The notes beneath the pieces are model-generated. The model was not told where the DNA came from. It ran no database searches and saw nothing but the letters and a program-made list of their open reading frames with translations. The translations under genes and the position numbers were made by a program. A DNA stretch of 64,000 nucleotides from Geochorda sp036562495 (GTDB lineage: Bacteria; Bacillota; Limnochordia; Limnochordales; Geochordaceae), in contig DATCKA010000136.1 in the NCBI GenBank assembly GCA_036562495.1, positions 22,399 through 86,398 on the forward strand, written 5' to 3'. Below are positions 44,437 through 52,972 of the stretch, one piece after another. Position 1 is the first letter of the stretch. Each line of letters opens with the position of its first letter.

Positions 44437-45705
44437 GTGGCCATCGACGTCGTCATGCCCCAGCTCGGCGAGAGCGTCACCGAGGGACAGATCGTCCGGT
44501 GGCTCAAGCGCCCGGGCCAGGTCGTCGCCCGCTTCGAGCCCCTGGTGGAAGTGCTGACCGACAAGGTGACCGTGGAGGTGCCATCGCCCGCCGAGGGGCG
44601 GCTGCTGTCCATCGAGGTGCCCGAGGGGGAGACGGTGCCGGTGGGCACCGTCATCGCCCGCCTCGAGGTGGCCGGCGCCGCCGCCCCCGCGGTGCCCGAG
44701 CCAGGGTCTGCCGGTGCCGAGCACGGCGCCGGAGCCGGGCCGGCGGGTGCCGAGACCGGGGGCACGGAGACGGGCGACGGTGCCGAGCCGCGTTACTCGC
44801 CCGCCGTGCGGCGCCTGGCGCGCGAGCACGGGGTCGATCTCTCCCAGGTGAAGGGGACCGGCCAGGGGGGCCGGGTGACCCGGGAGGACGTCCTCGCCTA
44901 CGTCGCTGCGATGCAGCGCCAGACGCAGGCCCCTCCGCCAGCACCGCTCCCCCTCGCGTCTGCCCCGCAGCGGACCCCCGCCGCGTCGCCGGAGCCGGGC
45001 CCCGCGCCCTCCGACGTCGTGCCGGCGAGCCCGGTGCGCCAGGTCATCGCTCGCCGCATGGTGGAGAGCTGGACGACCATCCCGCACGCCTGGACCATGG
45101 TGGAGGCCGACGTGACGGCCCTCGCGGCGCTTCGGGAGCAGGTGCGGGAGACGTTCATGCGGCGCGAGGGCTTCGAGCTGACGTACCTGCCCTTCGCCAT
45201 CAGGGCCGTCGTCGAGACGCTGCAGGAGCACCCCGAGCTCAACGCCTCCTGGCAGGACGGCCGCATCGTCTACCACCGGTCCATCCACATCGGGGTCGCC
45301 GTGGGGCTGGAGGAGGCCCTGCTGGTACCGGTCATCCGGGAGGCCGAGCGGCTCAGCCTGGTGGGCCTGGCAAGAGCGCTGCACGACCTGGTGCGCAGGG
45401 CCCGAGAGGGGCGCCTGAGCCCCGACGAGACCACCGGCGGCACCTTCACCGTCAACAACACCGGCGCGCTGGGCTCCGTGCTCTCGGCGCCCATCATCAA
45501 CCCGCCCCAGGCCGCGATCCTGACCACCGAGGCTGTCCAGCGGCGGTTGGTGGTGCTCAAGGACGACCAGCTGGCCATCCGGTCCATCATGGCGCTGTGC
45601 CTCTCTTTCGACCACCGGGTCGCGGACGGGGTGCAGGCGTTGCGATTCCTCAATGGCGTCAAACGCCGCCTGGAGGCGTACGGCCCGGGTATGCCGTTGG
45701 CATGA
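44437..45705 (+). CDS. 2-oxoacid dehydrogenase E2 (dihydrolipoyl acyltransferase)
   Basis: 422 residues: lipoyl domain (1-78, lipoyl lysine in EVLTDKVTVEVPSP), a Gly/Ala/Glu linker, E3/E1-binding domain (about 122-160, YSPAVRRLAREHGVDLSQVKGTGQGGRVTREDVLAYV), a Pro/Ala linker and the catalytic domain (about 200-420) ending with the active-site LSFDHRVADG. GTG start with GAGGAGGC 8 bases upstream. No E3 (lpd) gene follows; the E3 must come from elsewhere. Confidence 0.93.
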   Translation: MAIDVVMPQLGESVTEGQIVRWLKRPGQVVARFEPLVEVLTDKVTVEVPSPAEGRLLSIEVPEGETVPVGTVIARLEVAGAAAPAVPEPGSAGAEHGAGAGPAGAETGGTETGDGAEPRYSPAVRRLAREHGVDLSQVKGTGQGGRVTREDVLAYVAAMQRQTQAPPPAPLPLASAPQRTPAASPEPGPAPSDVVPASPVRQVIARRMVESWTTIPHAWTMVEADVTALAALREQVRETFMRREGFELTYLPFAIRAVVETLQEHPELNASWQDGRIVYHRSIHIGVAVGLEEALLVPVIREAERLSLVGLARALHDLVRRAREGRLSPDETTGGTFTVNNTGALGSVLSAPIINPPQAAILTTEAVQRRLVVLKDDQLAIRSIMALCLSFDHRVADGVQALRFLNGVKRRLEAYGPGMPLA

Positions 45706-45707
45706 GG

Positions 45708-45716
45708 TGATATAAT
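45708..45716 (+). promoter_or_regulatory. Extended -10 promoter of rpsF operon
   Basis: TGATATAAT is a perfect extended -10 element (TGnTATAAT). No matching -35 is present at 17 bases. It begins within 3 bases of the E2 stop and would give an 80-base leader to rpsF. Confidence 0.6.
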
Positions 45717-45795
45717 GGCCTCGCTACCCCCTGCCCCCGGGCCGGGTGCGGTTCCCGGGGTGCCGTACGTCCAAAGGGAGGAGGTGGGTGCCGTG

Positions 45796-46146
45796 ATGCG
45801 CCCCTACGAGGCCGTGGTGGTGCTGACGCCCACCCTGGAGTCGGAGGAGGCTTATGAGAGCGTCATCGCCCGACTCCAGAAGGTCATCACCGACGGCGGC
45901 GGCGTCGTGCGAGCCGTCGAGCGGTGGGGTCGTCGACGCCTGGCCTATCCCATCGAGCGCCAGCACGACGGCTATTACGTGCTCCTGCAGTTCGACTCGG
46001 AGCCGGCCGTCACCAAGGAGCTGGATCGGGTGCTGCGCATCACCGACGCCGTCTTGCGGCATCTGGTCGTGAGGCGCCATGAGGACGCCGAGGACCAGGC
46101 CCCCGAGGCCGTGGCCGTCGGTGAAGAAGGGAGCCCCGAGCCATGA
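45796..46146 (+). CDS. rpsF: Small ribosomal subunit protein bS6
   Basis: 116 residues: MRPYEAVVVLTPTLESEEAYESVIARLQKVITDGGGVV...WGRRRLAYPIERQHDGYYVLLQFDSEP...RITDAVLRHLVVRR, the bS6 fold that pairs with bS18. An AAAGGGAGGAGGTG ribosome binding site precedes GTG 45793 and ATG 45796. Its stop overlaps the ssb ATG. Confidence 0.95.
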   Translation: MRPYEAVVVLTPTLESEEAYESVIARLQKVITDGGGVVRAVERWGRRRLAYPIERQHDGYYVLLQFDSEPAVTKELDRVLRITDAVLRHLVVRRHEDAEDQAPEAVAVGEEGSPEP

Positions 46147-46556
46147 TCAACCGCATCATCCTCGTAGGCCGGGCCGTCCGTGACGCCGAGCTGCGCTACA
46201 CCGGGTCGGGAGCTGCCGTCACCCGCTTTCGCATCGCGGTGGACAGGCCGTTCACCAATCAGCAGGGCGAGCGGGAGACGGACTTCATCGACGTGGTCTG
46301 CTGGCGCAAGCTGGCCGAAACGGTCGGTGCCTACGTGCGCAAGGGCCGCCTGGTGGGGGTGGACGGGCGGCTGCAGATCCGCACGTACGAGGATGCCAAC
46401 GGGGTGCGCCGGGTACAGCCAGAGGTGGTGGCCGACCGGGTCTCCTTCCTCGGGCCGCCCGCACGGGGCGCCGAGGAGGGCGGGGCGGAGCCTGACGACG
46501 TGGACTTCGCCGACGACCTGGGCGAGGTGGCTGCCGCCGACGAGCCGCCCTTCTGA
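46143..46556 (+). CDS. ssb: Single-stranded DNA-binding protein
   Basis: 137 residues. OB-fold: INRIILVGRAVRDAELRYTGSGAAVTRFRIAVDR, TDFIDVVCWRKLAETVGAYVRKGRLVGVDGRLQIRTY. The acidic C-terminus ends DEPPF, the partner-binding tip. It is in the conserved rpsF-ssb-rpsR order and starts within the rpsF stop (ATGA). Confidence 0.96.
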   Translation: MINRIILVGRAVRDAELRYTGSGAAVTRFRIAVDRPFTNQQGERETDFIDVVCWRKLAETVGAYVRKGRLVGVDGRLQIRTYEDANGVRRVQPEVVADRVSFLGPPARGAEEGGAEPDDVDFADDLGEVAAADEPPF

Positions 46557-46589
46557 GAGCATCGATAGAAGAGAGGGCCGATCGACCCC

Positions 46590-46814
46590 ATGCCCAAGGA
46601 CAAGAAGCGCCGACGCAAGGTATGTGCCTTCTGCGTCGACAAGGTCGAGTGGATCGACTACAAGGACCCCAATCGCCTGCGCAAGTACATGACGGAGCGG
46701 GCCAAGATCCTGCCGCGTCGGATCACGGGCAACTGCGCCCGCCACCAGCGGCAGCTGACCACGGCCATCAAGCGGGCCCGTCACCTGGCGTTGCTACCGT
46801 TTGTGGCCGACTGA
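46590..46814 (+). CDS. rpsR: Small ribosomal subunit protein bS18 (zinc-ribbon type)
   Basis: 74 residues. KVCAFCVDKVEWIDYKDPNRLRKYMTERAKILPRRITGNCARHQRQLTTAIKRARHLALLPF is bS18, with CxxC plus CxxH, the zinc-binding (C+) form. Last gene before a terminator-like hairpin. Confidence 0.96.
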   Translation: MPKDKKRRRKVCAFCVDKVEWIDYKDPNRLRKYMTERAKILPRRITGNCARHQRQLTTAIKRARHLALLPFVAD

Positions 46815-46850
46815 GGCGGTAGCCGCGCCCGCAGGCGGCTGCCGACGGGG

Positions 46851-46908
46851 CGAGGGGCGAGCCAGGCGTGGCCGATGGCAACCAGGCCCTGCTCGCCCCT
46901 CGCTTTTC
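46851..46908 (+). terminator. Intrinsic terminator after rpsR
   Basis: GCGAGGGGCGAGC (46851-46863) and GCTCGCCCCTCGC (46892-46904) form a perfect 13-bp stem with a 28-base loop, followed directly by TTTT (46905-46908). It is the only strong hairpin in the window with a T-run. Confidence 0.75.
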
Positions 46909-46994
46909 CGCGCCCGGCGGGGAGGACCTCGCCCGGCCGAGCCGGAACCATGCTGACCCGAGGCCGCACGGGTGGACGGAGGGTGCCAGCGCCT

Positions 46995-47324
46995 ATGGAA
47001 GAGCCCGCAGCCGGCCGAACCGACGGAGAGTGGGCCAAGAACCTCCGCGCCATCGAGCACCTGAAGGCCGAGATGGCAGCGGCTCTGGCCAACCTGTACC
47101 GCGCCTTGTTGCGCGCCAGTGACGAGGCCGTGACGGAGGCGTTGGCGGCCATCATCATCGCGGGGTACCTGCTGGCCAGGAGGCTGGGCATCAGTCCGAC
47201 CCGGCTCGACATGAAGATCGAGACGCGCCTTCGCACCACCATGACCCAAGGACACGAGTTGGAGCAGTGGTACGGCGACTTCACCGCCCTGTACCGCCAC
47301 TTCCAGGGAGGGACGCGCCGATAA
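46995..47324 (+). CDS. MazG-like family protein
   Basis: 109 residues, helical: EWAKNLRAIEHLKAEMAAALANLYRALLRASDEAVTEALAAIIIAGYLLARRLGISPTRLDMKIETRLR. This resembles the short MazG-like proteins found beside rpsR and yybS in Clostridia-type genomes. No catalytic role can be read. GGAGGG lies 11 bases before the ATG. Confidence 0.75.
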   Translation: MEEPAAGRTDGEWAKNLRAIEHLKAEMAAALANLYRALLRASDEAVTEALAAIIIAGYLLARRLGISPTRLDMKIETRLRTTMTQGHELEQWYGDFTALYRHFQGGTRR

Positions 47325-48262
47325 CCGCCTCGTCGTCGCCCGAACGCGCCCGGGTCCGTCGCCTCACGGAGGGCGGCCTACTGGCGGCCGTCACCGTCGT
47401 CCTGGGCTGGCTGTCGCTGTACGTGCCCTACCTGATCGTCGTACTGCCCGCGCCGATGGCGCTGCTGGTCTACCGGCACGGGGTGCCGGCGGCCATCAGT
47501 GCCTGGGTGGTGGCCGCCGTCCTGTCGGGCGTGTTGCTCGGCGGCCTGGGGGCGGTGCTCATGCTGGTCCCCTCCGGGCTGACCGGCCTCTCCCTGGGCA
47601 TGGCCTTGCACGCCGGCTGGTCCCCGGGGCGGGTGCTGGGCGCCACGGTGATCGGTGCGACGCTGGCCACGCTGTTGAGCCTGGGGCTCTCCTTCGTGCT
47701 GGTGGGGATCAACCCCATCGAGCGACTCTTCGCCGTCTACGAGGAGGGGATGCGGGGCGCGGTCTCCCTCTACGGTCGTCTGGGCCTGCCGGCGGAGCAG
47801 CTGGAGATGGCCCAGGCCCAGCTCCAATCGAGCCTGGAGCTGATGCGGGTGCTGCTGCCCGTGTTGCTGCTATCGAGCGCCCTCATCAGCGCGCTGGTCA
47901 ACCACTGGGCCGCGCGTGCCGTGCTGGTGCGGCTGGGGGAGCGCATCGCCTGGTTCGAGCCCTTCGCCCGCTGGCGCTCGACGCCGCTCGCACCCGCGCT
48001 GGTGGTGGCGGGGCTCTTGGTGGGCATGGTGGGGGGCACGCATCCCTGGGTGGGGATGGTCTCGGCCAATCTGTCGTTTGCCGGCGCCGTCATCGCGCTG
48101 GTGCAGGGGCTCTCCGTGGTCTGGTACTGGTTGGACCGGGCGGGCGTAGCCAAGGGCTTTCGCCTGCTGCTCGTGTTGATGGTATTTTGGTTTCCCATCG
48201 CCTACTTCGCCCTGGTGGTGACCGGGCTCATCGATCCCTGGTTCAACTTCCGCCGCCTCTAG
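47321..48262 (+). CDS. YybS-like (DUF2232) membrane protein
   Basis: About 313 residues with eight or so membrane segments and the DUF2232 look (LTEGGLLAAVTVVLGWLSLYVPYLIVVLPAPMALLVYRHG). The family is often next to rplI/dnaB. There is no ATG, GTG or TTG between the MazG-like stop and the first membrane segment. ATA 47321 has AGGGAGGGA 8 bases upstream and overlaps the previous stop as ATAA, so a non-standard ATA start is proposed. The alternative, GTG 47267, overlaps the MazG-like gene by 58 bases. Function unknown; perhaps biotin/riboflavin-like transport component, unproven. Confidence 0.75.
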   Translation: MTASSSPERARVRRLTEGGLLAAVTVVLGWLSLYVPYLIVVLPAPMALLVYRHGVPAAISAWVVAAVLSGVLLGGLGAVLMLVPSGLTGLSLGMALHAGWSPGRVLGATVIGATLATLLSLGLSFVLVGINPIERLFAVYEEGMRGAVSLYGRLGLPAEQLEMAQAQLQSSLELMRVLLPVLLLSSALISALVNHWAARAVLVRLGERIAWFEPFARWRSTPLAPALVVAGLLVGMVGGTHPWVGMVSANLSFAGAVIALVQGLSVVWYWLDRAGVAKGFRLLLVLMVFWFPIAYFALVVTGLIDPWFNFRRL

Positions 48263-48333
48263 GTCGCCCATGAGGGCCTGCGGGGGCGGACGGGGAGTGG
48301 CCCGGCACGGGAGACGGAGAGGAGAAGACGGCC

Positions 48334-48801
48334 ATGAAAGTGGTGCTGACCCATGACGTCAAGGGCGTCGGCCGCGCCGGTGAGCTGGTGGAGGTGGCCG
48401 ACGGCTACGCTCGCAACTATCTGGTGCCCCGAGGGCTGGCCGTGATGGCCACCGGCGGCACCATCAAGGCAGTCGAGCACCAGCAGGCGGTCATCCGGCG
48501 CAAGCTGGAGAAGGAGCGGGCCGAGGCCGAGAGCCTGGCCGCCAGGCTCAAGGGCGCCCGCGTCGTGATCAAGGCCCGGGCCGGCGAGGCCGGCAGGCTC
48601 TTCGGCTCCGTCACTGCGGCCGACGTGGCCGAGGCGCTCGAGCGCGACCTCGGCGTCAAGGTGGACCGCCGGCGGATCGAGCTGGAGGGCCCCATCAAGA
48701 GCCTGGGCGAGCATCCCGTGACGCTGAGGCTGGCTCCCGGGATCTCGGCCGAGGTCACCGTCGCGGTGGAGCCCGCCGACGGCGAGGGGCCTGCTGCATG
48801 A
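48334..48801 (+). CDS. rplI: Large ribosomal subunit protein bL9
   Basis: 155 residues. MKVVLTHDVKGVGRAGELVEVADGYARNYLVPRGLAV is the bL9 N-terminal domain; a helix and C-terminal domain (LFGSVTAADVAEAL...LEGPIKSLGEHPVTLRLAPGISAEVTV) follow. GGAGAGGAG upstream of ATG. The gdpP gene that often precedes rplI is not here. Stop overlaps the next ATG. Confidence 0.96.
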   Translation: MKVVLTHDVKGVGRAGELVEVADGYARNYLVPRGLAVMATGGTIKAVEHQQAVIRRKLEKERAEAESLAARLKGARVVIKARAGEAGRLFGSVTAADVAEALERDLGVKVDRRRIELEGPIKSLGEHPVTLRLAPGISAEVTVAVEPADGEGPAA

Positions 48802-50762
48802 GTCGAGCCCACCTGTCGCCGCAGACCGAGGACCGGGCCCTGGCGCGGGAGGTCCGCGCCTTGTGGGACCGGGCCCGAGAGATCTACGGGCCCGAGCGCC
48901 TGGTCCTGATGGCTGCCAAGGTGGGCGTGCTCACCATGATGCGCTCCTCGGACCTGCGCCAGCAGGTGACCGCCCTGTTGCGGGTGCTGGAGCAGCAACC
49001 GGCCACGCCCGGCGAGGGTGCCGAGGAGGACCTGGGCGCGCTGGTCGCCCGGGCCGAGGAGCGCATCGCCGACGAACTGGCGCGCAAGCGCGTCCACGAC
49101 GAGATCGAGCGCCAGGTGCACCAGCGGATGCAGCGCCAGCAGGCTCGCTACCTGGAGGAGCTCCGCCACCAGATCGCCCGGGAGCAGGGTGGCCCCGACA
49201 ACGCCCATACGCTGCGCAAGTATGCCGAACTGGAGCAGCTGGATCACCGGGGGCTTGGCACGTCGTTGTTGGCCGCACTGCGGCCCCAGCGCCTGGAAGA
49301 TGTGGTCGGTCAGGAGCGGGCCATTCGGGCGCTGCTGGCCAAGCTCGCGTCCCCCATGCCCCAGCACGTCTTGCTCTACGGTCCGCCGGGAGTCGGCAAG
49401 ACGACGGTGGCCCGCCTCGTGCTGGAGAGGGCCAAGCGTCTGCCCTTCACGCCCTTCTCGGAGGACGCCCCATTCGTGGAGGTAGACGGGACGACGCTGC
49501 GGTGGGATCCCCGGGAGGCCTCCAACCCCTTGCTGGGCAGCGTGCACGATCCCATCTACCAGGGGGCCCGCCGAGACCTGGCCGAGTCAGGGGTGCCGGA
49601 GCCCAAGGTGGGGCTCGTCACCGAGGCCCACGGGGGCGTCCTCTTCATCGACGAGATCGGAGAGCTGGACCCGGTGCTGCAGGGCAAGCTCCTCAAGGTG
49701 CTGGAGGATCGCCGGGTCTTCTTCGAGTCGGCCTACTACGACCCCCACGACCCCCGGGTGCCGCGATACATCCGCAAGCTGTTCGAGGAGGGGGCGCCCG
49801 CGGACTTCATCCTGTTGGGCGCCACCACCCGTAGCCCCCACGACATCAACCCGGCTCTGCGCAGCCGGTGCGCCGAGGTCTTCTTCGACCCGCTGGCGCC
49901 GTCGCACATCCGCCAGATCGTCCAGCAGGCGGCCCGACGGGTCGGGCTGGATCTGGAGGAGCAGGCGGTGCAGTTGATCGCCGAGCACGCGCCCGACGGG
50001 CGCCGGGCCATCGTGCTGCTGGCGGACGCCTGCAGCCTGGCCCTGTCCGAGCGGCTCGGGGTCGACGAGCAGGCCCCCCTGCCGGCCCGGGATGGCTCTC
50101 GCTACCTGGACGGCCTGCGGGTCGGCGCGGAGCACGTGCAGGAGGCGCTTCGGGCCGCCCGGCTCGCCTCGCCCTGGCGGGTGCAAGCACGCAGCACGCC
50201 CAAGGTGGGGCGGGTGTTGGGCCTGGGGGCCTACGGATTCCGGGGCGTGGTGCTCGAGGTGGAGGCCGTGGCCCTGCCGGCCCGGGCGGCCGGCCAGGGG
50301 ACGGTGCGCTTCAACGAGGCAGCGGGGAGCATGGCTCGCGACTCCGTCTTCGTCGCCACGTCCCTGGCTCGCAGCCTGCTGGACGTCGACGTCGCCCAGA
50401 TGGACCTGCACGTCAACGTGGTGGGTGGCGGCCGCATCGACGGGCCCTCGGCGGGCCTCGCCATCGCCTGCGCGGTCATCAGCGCCCTGCTCGACGTGCC
50501 TGCCCGCCAGGACGTGGCCGTCACCGGCGAGCTCTCGCTGTGGGGCGACGTCAAGCCGGTGGGGGCCATCGTGGAGAAGGTCTGGGCCGCCCGGGAGAGC
50601 GGCATGCGCCAGGTGCTGGTGCCCGCGGACAACCTGCCCGAGGTGCCGCCCGAGCTGGCCGGGGAGACGGTGGTGGGCGTGCACCGCATCGAGGAGGCGC
50701 TGGACCTGGTCTTGGGGGGCCCCGCATGGCGAGCGAGGTCCGGACGCGCCTCGTCGGCCTGA
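48798..50762 (+). CDS. lonC: LonC-type ATP-dependent protease
   Basis: 654 residues. A helical N-terminal region replaces the Lon substrate domain. The AAA+ domain has LLYGPPGVGKTTVARLVLE (near residue 190) and GVLFIDEIGELDPVLQGKLLKVLEDR, with a sensor-like TTRSPHDINPALRSRC. The C-terminal Lon protease domain has catalytic Ser in RIDGPSAGLAIA and Lys in KPVGAIVEKVWAARESG. This layout is that of the Lon family restricted to endospore formers. ATG overlaps the rplI stop; its end overlaps aroE by 37 bases. Confidence 0.88.
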   Translation: MSRAHLSPQTEDRALAREVRALWDRAREIYGPERLVLMAAKVGVLTMMRSSDLRQQVTALLRVLEQQPATPGEGAEEDLGALVARAEERIADELARKRVHDEIERQVHQRMQRQQARYLEELRHQIAREQGGPDNAHTLRKYAELEQLDHRGLGTSLLAALRPQRLEDVVGQERAIRALLAKLASPMPQHVLLYGPPGVGKTTVARLVLERAKRLPFTPFSEDAPFVEVDGTTLRWDPREASNPLLGSVHDPIYQGARRDLAESGVPEPKVGLVTEAHGGVLFIDEIGELDPVLQGKLLKVLEDRRVFFESAYYDPHDPRVPRYIRKLFEEGAPADFILLGATTRSPHDINPALRSRCAEVFFDPLAPSHIRQIVQQAARRVGLDLEEQAVQLIAEHAPDGRRAIVLLADACSLALSERLGVDEQAPLPARDGSRYLDGLRVGAEHVQEALRAARLASPWRVQARSTPKVGRVLGLGAYGFRGVVLEVEAVALPARAAGQGTVRFNEAAGSMARDSVFVATSLARSLLDVDVAQMDLHVNVVGGGRIDGPSAGLAIACAVISALLDVPARQDVAVTGELSLWGDVKPVGAIVEKVWAARESGMRQVLVPADNLPEVPPELAGETVVGVHRIEEALDLVLGGPAWRARSGRASSA

Positions 50763-51634
50763 TCGGCTACCCCGTGGGGCACACGGCCTCGCCGGCCATG
50801 CACCAGGCCGGCTTCCGCGCGCTCGGGCTCGACTGGATCTACTTGCCGATGGAGGTCCCGCCGGCCCTGGTGGGCGACGCGGTCCGGGGCCTGCGGGCCC
50901 TGGGCTTCGCAGGGGCCAACGTCACCATCCCCCATAAGCAGACGGTGCTGGACCACGTCGAGCATCTGACGTCTCAGGCCCGACGCGTGGGCGCCGTCAA
51001 CACCCTGTGGATCGACGGGGGCCGCATCGTCGGCCACAACACCGACGTCGCCGGCTTCCGCCAGGCCATCGTGCAGGCCGCGTCCGCCCTCGACGGGCGG
51101 GTGGCCCTGATCCTGGGCGCCGGTGGCGCGGCGCGGGCGGCGGTCGCCGCCTGCGTGGAGGCGCGGTGCGCGCGGGTGGTGGTGGCGGCGCGTCGACTCC
51201 AGGCGGCCCGGGAGCTCGCCGAGGCCTTCGAGGGGGTCGAGGCGGTCGCCCTGGAGGCGGGGAGCCTCCGGCCGCTCCTGGCCCATGTGGACCTGCTGGT
51301 CAACGCCACACCCCTGGGCATGGTCGGTGTGGGCCGGGGCGAGACGCTGGTGGAGCTTGCCCCCCCGGACCGGCTCGCTCCCGGGGCGGTGGTCATGGAC
51401 ATGGTCTATCGCCCGCTGTCCACTCCCCTGCTGCAGGCCGCCCGCAAGGCGGGACGAGCGGTCGTGACCGGAGCGGCCATGTTGCTGTATCAGGGGATCG
51501 CCGCCTTCGAACTGTGGACCGGACGGCCCGCTCCCGTGGACGCCATGGCCCGGGCCCTGGCGCACGAACTGGGGGTCCAGGAGCCGGAGCAGGCCGGCCT
51601 ACCGACGCCGCAACACCCAGAGCAAGCTCGGTGA
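50726..51634 (+). CDS. aroE: Shikimate dehydrogenase (NADP+)
   Basis: 302 residues. GLIGYPVGHTASPAMHQAGFRALGLDWIYLPMEV, GANVTIPHK with catalytic Lys, AVNTL, GHNTDVAGF with catalytic Asp, and the NADP site LILGAGGAARAAVAA. Reduces 3-dehydroshikimate in the aromatic pathway; pheA is elsewhere in the window. GGGGGG lies about 5 bases before the ATG. Its 3' end overlaps the convergent permease gene by 36 bases. Confidence 0.94.
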   Translation: MASEVRTRLVGLIGYPVGHTASPAMHQAGFRALGLDWIYLPMEVPPALVGDAVRGLRALGFAGANVTIPHKQTVLDHVEHLTSQARRVGAVNTLWIDGGRIVGHNTDVAGFRQAIVQAASALDGRVALILGAGGAARAAVAACVEARCARVVVAARRLQAARELAEAFEGVEAVALEAGSLRPLLAHVDLLVNATPLGMVGVGRGETLVELAPPDRLAPGAVVMDMVYRPLSTPLLQAARKAGRAVVTGAAMLLYQGIAAFELWTGRPAPVDAMARALAHELGVQEPEQAGLPTPQHPEQAR

Positions 51635-52900
51635 GGTCAACGCGGCCGCCACCCACAGGTCCAGGGGGTCGATGCGGCGCAACAGGAAGCCCATGACCGC
51701 CATGGCGGACAGGGCCCACAGCCGCCCCGCCCAAGCCGCTGACGCCGGGGTGCCGGCCGCCTCCGGCGTGCCGAGGACGTGCAACAGGGCCAGCGGCACC
51801 AACGAGAAGGGGAGGAAGTGCAGGACCCCGACGCCGCGCGCCAGCCAGTCGAGGCGTCCGACCCAGGTCCCCACGACGGCGACGGCGACGGCCACCATGC
51901 CGAGGCGGACCGACGACGGCCGCCACCCCAGGGCCCGGCCGGTGGCCGACGAGTCGCCCGTCAACCAGCGCGGCAGCAGGCCGTCGGCTCCCATGGCCCT
52001 GCCGAGCTCCAGCGACGCCAGCATGCTGCCGTTGGCGGACGAGAGGGTGGCCACCAGACCCCCGAGGGCCACGGCCGAGGCGCCCCCGCGTCCCGCCAGG
52101 CGGCGTGCCACCTCGGCCAGCGGGGTCGGGCTGGTGGCCAGGTCGACGTGGTGGACGACGCCGACGCTGACCGCCATCACCCCCGCGTACAGCGCCGTGA
52201 CGGCCAGCACGCTGGCCACCATGGCCCGTGGCACGGTGCGGCTCGGGTCCCGTATGGCCCCGGCTGCCTGCGCCACCATCTCGAAGCCGAGGTACGAGGT
52301 GAAGACGAGAGGCACGGCGTCGAGCACGCCCGACCAGCCGTAGGGGAGCAGCGGCGCATAGAAGGCGGGGTCGACCCTGAGGACCCCCGTCAGCATGAAG
52401 CCTCCCAGGACGAAGAGCAGGAGGGCGACCGAAAGATTCTGGAGGGCCGCTGCCACCCGGGGGCCCATGGCGTTGACGGCGGCCACGGCCAGCACGCATG
52501 CCGGGGCCGTCAGGTATTCGGGCGCCTCCACGAAGTAGGTCAGGTACCGGGCGAAACCCAGGCAGTAGAAGGAGGTCGACAGCCCCATCCCGAGCCACAG
52601 TTGCCATCCCGCCACGAAGGCCGCCGTCGGGCCCAGCGTGTCCCGGATGTAGACGTACGGCCCGCCGGAGACGGGATGGATGGCGGCCAGATAGCCGAAG
52701 TTTACGGCTAGGACCAGCGCCCCGACCCCGGCCATCACATAGCTTAGGATGGCGCCGGGGCCGGCATGGCGAGCCGCGTCGGCCGACAGCGAGAAGATGC
52801 CGGCGCCGACCATGGTGCCCACCCCCAGGGCCCATGCGCTGACGAAGCCCATGGGACGCGAGGGGTGGGGCGGCTGGCCAATTCTGTCGATCAGATGCAT
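51599..52900 (-). CDS. APC-family amino acid permease
   Basis: 433 residues with about 12 membrane segments. MGFVSAWALGVGTMVGAGIFSLSADAARHAGPGAILSYVMAG is the APC superfamily first helix with the GAGIF substrate loop; VSGGPYVYIRDTLGPTAAFVAGWQLWLG and SYLGFEMVAQAAGAIRDPSRTVPRAM follow. Substrate unknown. It is on the lagging-strand side, between aroE and ddl, and divergent from ddl. Confidence 0.88.
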   Translation of the reverse strand: MHLIDRIGQPPHPSRPMGFVSAWALGVGTMVGAGIFSLSADAARHAGPGAILSYVMAGVGALVLAVNFGYLAAIHPVSGGPYVYIRDTLGPTAAFVAGWQLWLGMGLSTSFYCLGFARYLTYFVEAPEYLTAPACVLAVAAVNAMGPRVAAALQNLSVALLLFVLGGFMLTGVLRVDPAFYAPLLPYGWSGVLDAVPLVFTSYLGFEMVAQAAGAIRDPSRTVPRAMVASVLAVTALYAGVMAVSVGVVHHVDLATSPTPLAEVARRLAGRGGASAVALGGLVATLSSANGSMLASLELGRAMGADGLLPRWLTGDSSATGRALGWRPSSVRLGMVAVAVAVVGTWVGRLDWLARGVGVLHFLPFSLVPLALLHVLGTPEAAGTPASAAWAGRLWALSAMAVMGFLLRRIDPLDLWVAAALTSPSLLWVLRRR

Positions 52901-52972
52901 GCCGGGAGGAGCCTACGTGCGGTCGTGGACGGGCATGTGGGGGACCGGCGAGGGAAAGGGAGCGAGTGGACC

